A DNA stretch of 64,000 nucleotides from Planotetraspora silvatica (lineage in GTDB: Bacteria > Actinomycetota > Actinomycetes > Streptosporangiales > Streptosporangiaceae). Location: assembly GCF_016863315.1 (NCBI RefSeq), contig NZ_BOOQ01000044.1, forward strand, positions 1-64,000, read 5' to 3'. Positions 44,759 through 52,275 of this stretch are shown here, one piece after another (the first letter of the stretch is position 1; every line of letters starts with the position of its first letter). Made by a program: the position numbers and the translations under genes. The notes below the pieces were generated by a model that was not told the DNA's origin, ran no database searches, and was given only the letters and a program-made list of their open reading frames with translations.

Positions 44759-45490
44759 CTAGTAGCGGCATGCGATCTCACGGGCCTTCGCAAGGTCGTC
44801 GTGGTTGTCCACCTCGACCCAGTCGACCTTGCCGATCGGCGCCACCGCGATCTTCTCTCCACGGGCGACCATCTCCTGGTAGCCGTCCTCGTAGTAGAGC
44901 TGCGGGTCGCGCTCGAACGTCGTCTGGAGGGCGTCGGCCAGCCGCTCCGCCGCTCCGGGCCTGATCAGCGTCGCGCCGATGTACTCGCCGTACGCCTCGG
45001 ACGGCTCCATGAGCTTGGTGATCCTCTTGAGCCGGCCGTCCTCGAGGGTGACCTTCATCTCCTCGTCGCCGAGGGACTTCACGTCGTCGACCGCGAGCAG
45101 GACGTCCCCGCCGTCGTCAGCGGACAGCAGCGTCCGCTCCACGGAGACCGGGTGGACGGTGTCCCCGTTGACCAGCAACGCACCCTGCCCGAAGTAGTCA
45201 CGCGCGCACCACAGGGAGTACGCGTTGTTCCACTCTTCGGCCTTGTCGTTGTGGACGAGCGTCAGCGTGACCCCGTGACGGCGCTCGAGGTCGGCCTTGC
45301 GCTCGTGTACGGCCTGCGCCTGGTAGCCCACGATGACCACGACCTCGCGGAGGTCTACCGCCGCGAGGTTGCGCAGGGCGATGTCGAGGATCGTGGTCTC
45401 ACCGTCGACCGGCACCAGTGCCTTGGGCAGGGTGTCGGTGTACGGCCGCAGGCGGCGTCCAGCCCCTGCTGCCAGCACCATTCCGAGCAA
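44759..45490 (-). CDS. NTP-transferase (cytidylyltransferase-like) for a polyol or choline-type phosphate
   Basis: Nucleotidylyltransferase of 243 aa: VLAAGAGRRLRPYTDTLPKA is the GxGxRLxP nucleotide loop, LVNGDTVHPVS holds the metal-binding Asp, and KVDWVEVDNHDDLAKARE the C-terminal metal/product site. This short form with EVDNHDDL resembles phosphocholine and inositol-1-phosphate cytidylyltransferases rather than hexose ones. The start is a TTG at 45490 with GGAG 9 bases upstream; an ATG at 45481 is possible. The dehydrogenase follows after 65 bp. I infer it activates the product of that enzyme with CTP. Confidence 0.85.
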   Translation of the reverse strand: MLGMVLAAGAGRRLRPYTDTLPKALVPVDGETTILDIALRNLAAVDLREVVVIVGYQAQAVHERKADLERRHGVTLTLVHNDKAEEWNNAYSLWCARDYFGQGALLVNGDTVHPVSVERTLLSADDGGDVLLAVDDVKSLGDEEMKVTLEDGRLKRITKLMEPSEAYGEYIGATLIRPGAAERLADALQTTFERDPQLYYEDGYQEMVARGEKIAVAPIGKVDWVEVDNHDDLAKAREIACRY

Positions 45491-45538
45491 TTTCTCGCAC
45501 TCCTCGAGGTCGACCGTCAGACAGTAACCTCAAAGGTT

Positions 45539-45579
45539 AGTTGGCTTTTGGTCCGGATTGTGTAAGCCAGAGTTGGCTT
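45539..45579. repeat. 9-bp direct repeat in the nucleotidylyltransferase promoter region
   Basis: agttggctt occurs at 45539-45547 and 45571-45579, 32 bases apart, about three helical turns. It lies 49-89 bases upstream of the nucleotidylyltransferase start, in a comparatively A/T-rich 134-bp gap that probably holds its promoter. It could be a tandem activator or repressor site. Confidence 0.4.
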
Positions 45580-45624
45580 GTAGTTAACCATGCGTGCCGT
45601 ACCGGTGTGTTCGCGGAATGCGGC

Positions 45625-46245
45625 TCAGCCGGGCTCCGCGGCGCCCGCCACCTCCGCCCGACGGGGTACGGCGAGCCAGGAGGTGAGGCTCTCCCAGAGG
45701 AACAGGCCCCACAGGTAGACCGCGAGAATCCAGAAGTCAGCGGTCACCGCGCCGAACAGGCCGCCGGCGGCGATGACCAGCATGCGACCGTCCCAGCCCA
45801 GCCCGGCCATGGCGAGCCACTGCGGCGGATAGACGTGCTGACGCACGCGGTAGACGGTGTCGTAATGATGGAAGGCCATGGCGCCCAGCACCGCCATGAT
45901 CAGCAAAGGTGGCACGGAACGGGCGAACCCGATCGAGGCGACGAAGCCGTACTCCGTGAGCCGCAGGATCGGTGGGACGAGCCAGTCGAGCCGCCCGTCG
46001 TGCCGGTGCGAGCTGCCCGAGCCGGCCAGCAGCAGGGCCGCCGCCGGGGCGAACACCGCGACGTCGTCGACGCTCGCCACTCCCATGACCAGGAGGACCC
46101 CGGTCACGAAGGCCCCCACGAGCGCTGGAGGAAGCGGGGGCAGCTGGCCGACGACCAGGAGACCCATGCTCCTCGCCAGCAGCCCGTCGTCGCGGTAGGC
46201 CACCACGGCGCTGCGCGGCACGGGTGTCATCTGTACGGAGATCAT
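45625..46245 (-). CDS. DUF5941-like membrane protein
   Basis: Protein of 206 aa from the ATG at 46245 (GAGG 6 bases upstream), with about five hydrophobic segments and a central FHHYDTVYRVRQHVYPPQWL. It resembles the DUF5941 region that in other actinomycetes accompanies or is fused to a CDP-alcohol phosphatidyltransferase. Here the two are separate genes only 22 bp apart, so a gene split or a natural two-gene form is likely. Function unknown; it probably works with the CDP-alcohol transferase upstream. Confidence 0.6.
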   Translation of the reverse strand: MISVQMTPVPRSAVVAYRDDGLLARSMGLLVVGQLPPLPPALVGAFVTGVLLVMGVASVDDVAVFAPAAALLLAGSGSSHRHDGRLDWLVPPILRLTEYGFVASIGFARSVPPLLIMAVLGAMAFHHYDTVYRVRQHVYPPQWLAMAGLGWDGRMLVIAAGGLFGAVTADFWILAVYLWGLFLWESLTSWLAVPRRAEVAGAAEPG

Positions 46246-46267
46246 GAATTGCCTCGCATCATGCTCA

Positions 46268-47824
46268 TCATGCGAAGGACCTCGCGATCCGGCCGGCGAG
46301 CGTGTAGAGGAGCGCGCCACCGCCCCAGGTCAGCAGGGCCAGGAACGTCACCCGGGCGTCGAACAGTGCGGCCGTGACGGCTATCAGCGCCATCCGCTCC
46401 CCGATGGGCAGCACGATGATCTTCTTGAGCCAGTAGGCCGCACCCGAGTCGAGCCGTCTCGACAGTGCGAGCACGGACGCGGCCCCGGTGGCCGGGGGAC
46501 GCGTTCCCTGCACGGTGTCCCACGCATCGGCGAGCGAATACTCCCGTTCCGCCGGGTCGGCCGCCTTGGCGGCGTCCGCCACCGACCCCGAATAGGAGAA
46601 GTCGACCAGGTGCCTGACCGTCTGGAGGATCATCACCGCGACGGCCAGCGTCCAGATGCCGCGGGGCCCCTCCGGCGCCGCCGCGTAGCCTACGGCGAGG
46701 CCCGCGTACACGACGTACTCCTTCACCCGGTCGGAGATCGCGTCGAGCCAGTTCCCCAGCGGAGAGAACGTGCGGGTGTAGCGGGCGAGCTGTCCGTCGA
46801 CGCAGTCGAGCACGAAGGACAGGTAGAGCGCGAGGGCGCCGATGATCTGGGCGAGCCGGTCGCCCTCGGAGAACCAGACCGCGGCGATGGCGGCCAGGCC
46901 GATGGAGATGCCCGTGACCGCGTTCGGCGTGAGGCTCAGCCGGGCGGCCGGCCGTACGAGATGGCGCGACCACGAGCTGACGCAATAGGTCGCGAAGAAA
47001 CCGTCACCGGTCTTGATGGCCGCGTCCAGCCGGGCCGCCTGCTCGTCGACCTCGGCGAGCCGCTGAACGGCCGCGTCCGCCGCGATCTGACCGGCGACCC
47101 TCTCGCAGTGCAGCGGGCCGATGGCGGCGGCGCGTACGGGCACTCCCGCACGCACGAGCCCGGCCAGTAGCAGGTCGGCGACCTCGGTGTCCCCCGCGCG
47201 GCCGAGCTGACGGCTCTGCGCGAGCCGGGCGAGCTCGTCGGCCACATCGGCGAGGCTCCCGAGATGCGCCTCCCCCACCTGGAGGACTCCGCGGAAGGTG
47301 CCGTTGGCCCACTCGACCTGGTGGAAGGAGTTCCCCGCGGAGAGCACCGTGCTCGACTCGGTCCTGACCGGCGGGCGGAGCGGCCCCGCCTCCCCGTTCC
47401 CGACGATGGCGCCGGTGCCCCTCGACGGATGCTCGAGCAGGGCGGCCAGCGCCTCGGTGTGGGCGACCACGTCACCCGACAGGACGGCCACCGCGCTCGT
47501 GGACGACCTGGCCACTCTCGCCACGATCCGCAGGTCCTCCGCGAGCCCGTCGCTCGCCGTGACGGTGTGCCGGAACTCGGCCGCGCCGTCCAGGCCCGCC
47601 ACGTCGTCCAGGCCCCGGAAGCTGTCGTCCCCGCGCGTGACCACGTGGACGTCCCGGACCGGCAGCAGGATCAGCTGACGCGTGAGCCTGCCGAGGAGGC
47701 TGCCGCCCGCGCAGGCCAGCCCGGCGAGCGGCGTGGTGGCGAAGACCACCACCACACTCCGGGCGGCCTCCGCACGGGACACGAGATTGTCCGAGACGCC
47801 GTGCCTGCTCAGATCTGCGCCCAT
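46268..47824 (-). CDS. CDP-alcohol phosphatidyltransferase with degenerate nucleotidyltransferase-like N-domain
   Basis: Protein of 518 aa. Residues about 10-240 look like a decayed nucleotidyltransferase fold (VVVFATTPLAGLACAGGSLL where a GxGxR loop would be; AVAVLSGDVVAHTEALAALL). The C-terminal half is a CDP-alcohol transferase with the complete signature DCVDGQLAR...GNWLDAISD and about six helices. The NTase plus CDP-alcohol transferase order recalls the archaeal/thermophile inositol-phosphate cytidylyltransferase-phosphotransferase fusion. The ATG at 47824 has GGGAA 4 bases upstream; 47890 is the longer alternative. First gene of the minus-strand operon, divergent from the IspD-SDR gene. 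Confidence 0.82.
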   Translation of the reverse strand: MGADLSRHGVSDNLVSRAEAARSVVVVFATTPLAGLACAGGSLLGRLTRQLILLPVRDVHVVTRGDDSFRGLDDVAGLDGAAEFRHTVTASDGLAEDLRIVARVARSSTSAVAVLSGDVVAHTEALAALLEHPSRGTGAIVGNGEAGPLRPPVRTESSTVLSAGNSFHQVEWANGTFRGVLQVGEAHLGSLADVADELARLAQSRQLGRAGDTEVADLLLAGLVRAGVPVRAAAIGPLHCERVAGQIAADAAVQRLAEVDEQAARLDAAIKTGDGFFATYCVSSWSRHLVRPAARLSLTPNAVTGISIGLAAIAAVWFSEGDRLAQIIGALALYLSFVLDCVDGQLARYTRTFSPLGNWLDAISDRVKEYVVYAGLAVGYAAAPEGPRGIWTLAVAVMILQTVRHLVDFSYSGSVADAAKAADPAEREYSLADAWDTVQGTRPPATGAASVLALSRRLDSGAAYWLKKIIVLPIGERMALIAVTAALFDARVTFLALLTWGGGALLYTLAGRIARSFA

Positions 47825-47949
47825 CGCGTTCCCGCTTCCCAGCTCGACCACCCCCCCGAGAGTCACATCGCAACGTAACCGAGTGATCACGAGGTGGCAA
47901 TCGCCTTGCCCTTCTCCTGACGCGGGTATGGTCAGGTGGGGAGGAGATC

Positions 47950-49356
47950 ATGATCGCGGAGTCACGCCTTCGGACGGTCGGAGTGGTGCTTGCCGGAGGT
48001 ATCGGGCAGCGGATGGGCCTGAACACGCCGAAGCAGCTACTGAAGATCGCCGGCAGGACGATCATCGAGCACACGCTCGACACGTTCGACGGCCATCCGG
48101 AGATCAACGAGGTCGTGGTGCTGATGGCCCCCGGCTTCGTCGACGAGGCCGCGGAGCTGGTGCGCAGGAACGGCTACACCAAGGTGAGCAAGATCCTCGA
48201 AGGCGGCGCGAGCCGTACCGAGTCGACGTGGCGCGCCCTGCAGTCGCTGGGCGAACAGGAGTGCGACGTGCTGCTGCACGACGCCGTCCGGCCGTTCGTC
48301 GAGCCGCGGGTGATCAGCGAGTGCGTCGCCGCGCTCCGCCACCATGAGGCCGTGGACGTGGTGATCCCGTCGTCCGACACCGTCCTGGTCGCCGCCCCCG
48401 GGCCGCACGGCGACATCGTCCACGAGATCCCCGACCGCTCCCTGCTCCGGCGGGGACAGACCCCTCAGTGTTTCCGGTTGTCGGTCATCCGCGAGGCCTA
48501 CCGGCGGGCCTTCGCCGACCCCGGGTTCGGCGCGAGGCCCGCGACCGACGACTGCGGCGTCATGGTGCGCTACCTGCCGGACGTGCCGATCCACCTGGTC
48601 GCGGGCAGCGAGCAGAACATGAAGGTCACCCATCCGATCGACGCGTTCATCGCGGACGGGCTCTTCCGGCTGCGTGGACGGGCGGCTCCGGCGCTCACCG
48701 ACGACGAGTGCCGCCGCGGTCTCGACGGCAGGACGCTGGTGGTCTTCGGCGGCGGGCACGGCGTCGGAGCCGAGCTCGCCGACCTCGCCAAGGGTTACGG
48801 CGCGACGGTCCGCTCGTTCTCCCGGAGCCGGGGCGGGGTGCGCGTGGAGGACGCCGGCGCCGTGGACGACGCGCTCGCGCACGTGCACGCCGAGACCGGC
48901 CGCATCGACCACGTCGTGAACGCCGCCTCGGCCCTGCACGTCGGCAGGCTGGCCGACACCGGGCAGACCGCCCTCGCCGAGATCGTGGCGGTCAACTACC
49001 TCGGCCCGGTCAACATCGCCAGGGCCTCGCTCGGGTATCTGGCCGAGACCCGCGGGCGCCTCCTGCTCTGTGCGTCGTCCTCGGACGTCCGCGGGCGGGC
49101 GGGCCGCAGCCTCAACTCGTCCACGGCGGCCGCCGTCGTGAACCTCGCCGAGGCGCTCGCGGACGAATGGGCCCCCCAGGGGGTCCGGGTCAACTGCCTG
49201 AACCCCGAGCGGGCGGTCACGGCCACTCCTGTCGCGCCCTCGGCGGACTCCGGTGTCACCGGCACGATTCCACCGGAGGCCGTCGCCCGCACCAGCCTCG
49301 ACGTCCTGCTGTCCGACCTCACGGGACAGGTGGTGGACATCCGCCTCAGGCGATGA
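47950..49356 (+). CDS. bifunctional-type IspD-like cytidylyltransferase fused to SDR domain lacking catalytic Tyr/Lys
   Basis: Protein of 468 aa. Residues 1-235 are an IspD/TarI-like cytidylyltransferase: VVLAGGIGQRMGLNTPKQLL, GGASRTESTWRAL, LLHDAVRPFV, RRGQTPQCFRL and TDDCGVM. From about 258 an SDR Rossmann domain begins VVFGGGHGVGAEL. In the Bcs1-type relatives (ribitol-5-P cytidylyltransferase with ribulose-5-P reductase) the SDR site is YxxxK. Here the matching stretch reads SLNSSTAAAVVNL, so Tyr is Asn and Lys is Ala, and reductase activity is unlikely. GGGGAGGAG lies 3 bases upstream of the ATG. The glycerophosphotransferase gene follows after 34 bp. Confidence 0.87.
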   Translation: MIAESRLRTVGVVLAGGIGQRMGLNTPKQLLKIAGRTIIEHTLDTFDGHPEINEVVVLMAPGFVDEAAELVRRNGYTKVSKILEGGASRTESTWRALQSLGEQECDVLLHDAVRPFVEPRVISECVAALRHHEAVDVVIPSSDTVLVAAPGPHGDIVHEIPDRSLLRRGQTPQCFRLSVIREAYRRAFADPGFGARPATDDCGVMVRYLPDVPIHLVAGSEQNMKVTHPIDAFIADGLFRLRGRAAPALTDDECRRGLDGRTLVVFGGGHGVGAELADLAKGYGATVRSFSRSRGGVRVEDAGAVDDALAHVHAETGRIDHVVNAASALHVGRLADTGQTALAEIVAVNYLGPVNIARASLGYLAETRGRLLLCASSSDVRGRAGRSLNSSTAAAVVNLAEALADEWAPQGVRVNCLNPERAVTATPVAPSADSGVTGTIPPEAVARTSLDVLLSDLTGQVVDIRLRR

Positions 49357-49390
49357 TCGGAAACGCCCTCCCCTGGGTAGGCAGCGGTGC

Positions 49391-51253
49391 ATGGAGGGAT
49401 CGTTCACGGGGAGAAACGCCCTGCTCATCGGGGTGTTGCTCGCTTCTTATCCGGCATTGCTCGCGGCCGCGCTGTGGCCCGCCACATGGGCCTTCGCGGT
49501 CGCGGCGGCTCTGTCGTACGCGGCGGAGGCCGGCCTGCGCAAAGCCGTCCGCGACCGACTCGGCAGGATTCATCTCGGATCGATGCTCCGGTACACGGCC
49601 AGGGAACTCGCCGTCGTGGTGCTGCTCGCGCGCGTGGCGGGAACCGAGTCCCGCGGTTTCCTCCTGTTCGCCGGCGGGCTGTTCGCCCTCCACTGCGTGT
49701 GCGTCGCGCAGACCGCGCTGGCGACCTATCTGAACAGCTGTCACCACCTCATGCCGGTCACCGCGGCGAACCTCGACCTGTCGGCGCTGCGGATCCCGCC
49801 CGCACCCCCCGCGAGGCTCGTGGCGTGGCGTGGCACCCGGTTGCTGCCCCTCGACGCGCTGCCCGTGGGGCTCGCCGCGTTCGGCGCGCTCTCGGCCACC
49901 CCCTGGCCCGGCGTCGCCGGCGCGGCCGCCGCGGTCCTCGTGGTGCTCGCCGCCGCCCTCACACTCGTCCCGCACGTACGGCGGGCGACCCACCTGCGGG
50001 ACCGCGCTCAGGTCATCCAGGCGGTCGACGAGCAGGTGCGCGCGTACGCGCCCGAGGTCCTGCTCTATTTCTCCGGCTCGGTGAAGTCGGTCTACCAGGC
50101 GACCATGTGGCTGGAGACCCTGGAGCGCATCGGCCGCAGGACGGTCGTCGTCCTGCGGCAGCGCAGCCTGCCCGCCGTCCTGGGACCGACCACGCTGCCG
50201 GTGGTGTGCATCCCCTCGGCCGTCGACCTCATGAACTTCCGCGGCCTCGACTCGGCCGGTGTCGCCCTGTTCGCGGCCAACGTGGGCAACAACATCCACC
50301 TGCTCAGGAAGCCGGGCGTCACCAGCGTGTTCATCGGGCACGGGGACAGCGACAAGGAGGCCTCGTTCAACCCGTTCACGAAGGTGTACGACGAGGTCTG
50401 GGTCGCGGGCCCGGCCGGGCGGGAGAGGTACCGGCACGCCGAGGTCGGGGTCCGTGACGAGGCCATCGTCGAGGTGGGCCGCCCCCAACTCGCCGCGGTG
50501 CTTCGCGGCAGCCCGTACACCCGGGGGACGCTGCCGGTGCCGACGGTTCTCTACGCGCCGACGTGGGAGGGCTGGACCACCGACCTGTTCCACACCTCGA
50601 TCGACCTCATGGGTCCGCGTCTGGTGCGGGCGTTGCTGAACGAGCCCGTCCGGCTGATCTACCGGCCCCATCCGCTGACCGGCCACAGGTCGGCGGCCGC
50701 GCGGGCCGCGCATCGGAAGATCATGGCTCAGCTGCGGGACGCCCACGCGGACGGCCCGTGGGCACACGTGGCGGTGACCGGCGGAGGGCCCGATCTCTAC
50801 GAGTGCTTCAACCAGGCCGACCTGCTTATCGGAGACATATCGAGCGTCGTGTCGGACTTCGTGGCGAGCGGCAAGCCGTACGTCGTGACGAACGTCGCGG
50901 GGCTGCCCGACGACGAGTTCCGCGCGCGCTGTCCCAGCGCGCGTGCGGCCTACCTCCTCGGCCATGACCTCGGCGGCCTTACCGGCGTCCTCGCCTCCCT
51001 CAGGGAAGGCGAGGACACCATGGCCGCGGCCCGCCGCGAACTGCGCGCCCACCTGCTGGGCCCCGACGAACCGGACGCGCTCACCCGCTTCGACGAGGCG
51101 GTCGGCAGAGCGGTCGCCCGTTCACGTGCCGGACGGGCCGTCGGGACCGGCGGAGCCTCAGTCCTCGAACAGGTCCTGCAGGCGCGCCCGCTCGGCCTCG
51201 GGCCGGGTCTTGCTGAGCCGGGACGGGCTGGTGAGGAAGCCGGTGCCCCATGA
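49391..51253 (+). CDS. CDP-glycerol glycerophosphotransferase family protein with N-terminal membrane domain
   Basis: Protein of 620 aa. The first ~210 residues hold about six membrane helices. The catalytic domain (about 225-585) resembles teichoic-acid polyol-phosphate polymerases: FIGHGDSDKEASFNPFTKVY with the catalytic His, LYAPTWEGWTT, LIYRPHPLTG and DLLIGDISSVVSDFVASGKP. It would transfer glycerol phosphate or a similar polyol phosphate from a CDP donor. The ATG at 49391 is chosen because the membrane domain starts there, although its ribosome binding site is weak. The last ~35 residues are low-complexity and overlap the convergent GT2 gene by 96 bp, so the stop may have been extended by mutation. 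Confidence 0.85.
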   Translation: MEGSFTGRNALLIGVLLASYPALLAAALWPATWAFAVAAALSYAAEAGLRKAVRDRLGRIHLGSMLRYTARELAVVVLLARVAGTESRGFLLFAGGLFALHCVCVAQTALATYLNSCHHLMPVTAANLDLSALRIPPAPPARLVAWRGTRLLPLDALPVGLAAFGALSATPWPGVAGAAAAVLVVLAAALTLVPHVRRATHLRDRAQVIQAVDEQVRAYAPEVLLYFSGSVKSVYQATMWLETLERIGRRTVVVLRQRSLPAVLGPTTLPVVCIPSAVDLMNFRGLDSAGVALFAANVGNNIHLLRKPGVTSVFIGHGDSDKEASFNPFTKVYDEVWVAGPAGRERYRHAEVGVRDEAIVEVGRPQLAAVLRGSPYTRGTLPVPTVLYAPTWEGWTTDLFHTSIDLMGPRLVRALLNEPVRLIYRPHPLTGHRSAAARAAHRKIMAQLRDAHADGPWAHVAVTGGGPDLYECFNQADLLIGDISSVVSDFVASGKPYVVTNVAGLPDDEFRARCPSARAAYLLGHDLGGLTGVLASLREGEDTMAAARRELRAHLLGPDEPDALTRFDEAVGRAVARSRAGRAVGTGGASVLEQVLQARPLGLGPGLAEPGRAGEEAGAP

Positions 51254-52228
51254 CAGGTGCATCGTCGCGTAGACGAGCGGGAGCCGCAGGAGCGCGGCCG
51301 GGGACAGGCCTCGTCCGGTGAGCACCGACCCGGCGAGGATCGCCACGATGTAGGCGGCGGGAATCAGCAATCCCGGCCAGAAGAACGGTGAGACGACCAG
51401 ACCGAGGACGATGGCCAGCACCGCCGCGGGCGGGGCCAGGTAGCGCAGGTTGATCGTGCCCTTGTGGGTGCGCGAGACGACCCGCCGCCACCGGCCGTAG
51501 TGGAAGTACTGCTTCGCCAGCGCCCGGGCGTTCGGCCGGGGCCGATAGGACACCCGCATGCGCGGCTGGAACCACACCAGGCCGCCGGTCTCCCGGATGC
51601 GGTGGTTCATCTCCCAGTCCTGGGCACGCTGGAAGTGCTCGTCGTAGCCGCCGACCCGGTCCAGCGCCTCACGCCGGAACACGCCGAGATAGACGGTGTC
51701 CGCCGGGCCGGCCTCGCCGCCGGTGTGGAACCGCGCGTTGCCGACACCGATCTTGGAGGTCATCGCGCACGCCACGGCCTGCTCGAACGGGCTGACCCCT
51801 TCGGCGGCCATGATGCCGCCGACGTTGTCGGCGCCGGTCTCCTCCAGGGTCTCCACGGCTGCGCGCAGATAGTCGGCTGGGAGCATCGCGTGCCCGTCGA
51901 CCCGGGCGATGACGGGATTGCTCGAGGCGGCGACGGCCACGTTCAATCCGTTGGGAGTGCGGCCGGTCGGGTTGGCCACGACGACGACGCGGGAGTCCTC
52001 GGCCGCGATCGCGTCGGCGACCTCCTGCGTGCGGTCTCGGGACGGGCCGACGCTGATGACGACCTCGATGGGACCGTCGTACTTCTGGTCGAGGACCTGC
52101 ATGACGGCATCGCGCAGGTGCCGTTCCTCGTTGAGTACCGGCATGATCACCGATATGGGGGGCCAGTCGCGCGTGGGGGTCTGGCCAGTTTGGCGCGAGT
52201 CGGGAAAGGGCTTCATGGCTGCGCTCAC
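51158..52228 (-). CDS. glycosyltransferase family 2 with C-terminal membrane helices
   Basis: GT-A enzyme of 356 aa: ISVIMPVLNEERHLRDAVMQ, VVISVGPSRDRT, VARVDGHAML (the DxH/DxD site) and YDEHFQRAQDWEMNHRIRE (the ED and QxxRW-like region). About four helices lie after residue 255. It is of the type that extends exopolysaccharide or wall glycan at the membrane. The GTG at 52228 or the ATG at 52216 may be used. It is divergent from the LCP gene (47 bp) and its 3' end overlaps the glycerophosphotransferase gene tail to tail. Confidence 0.87.
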   Translation of the reverse strand: MSAAMKPFPDSRQTGQTPTRDWPPISVIMPVLNEERHLRDAVMQVLDQKYDGPIEVVISVGPSRDRTQEVADAIAAEDSRVVVVANPTGRTPNGLNVAVAASSNPVIARVDGHAMLPADYLRAAVETLEETGADNVGGIMAAEGVSPFEQAVACAMTSKIGVGNARFHTGGEAGPADTVYLGVFRREALDRVGGYDEHFQRAQDWEMNHRIRETGGLVWFQPRMRVSYRPRPNARALAKQYFHYGRWRRVVSRTHKGTINLRYLAPPAAVLAIVLGLVVSPFFWPGLLIPAAYIVAILAGSVLTGRGLSPAALLRLPLVYATMHLSWGTGFLTSPSRLSKTRPEAERARLQDLFED

Positions 52229-52275
52229 GCTACTGTACGGAGGGGTGGAGACGGCAACCGAAAGGGTGACCGCGA

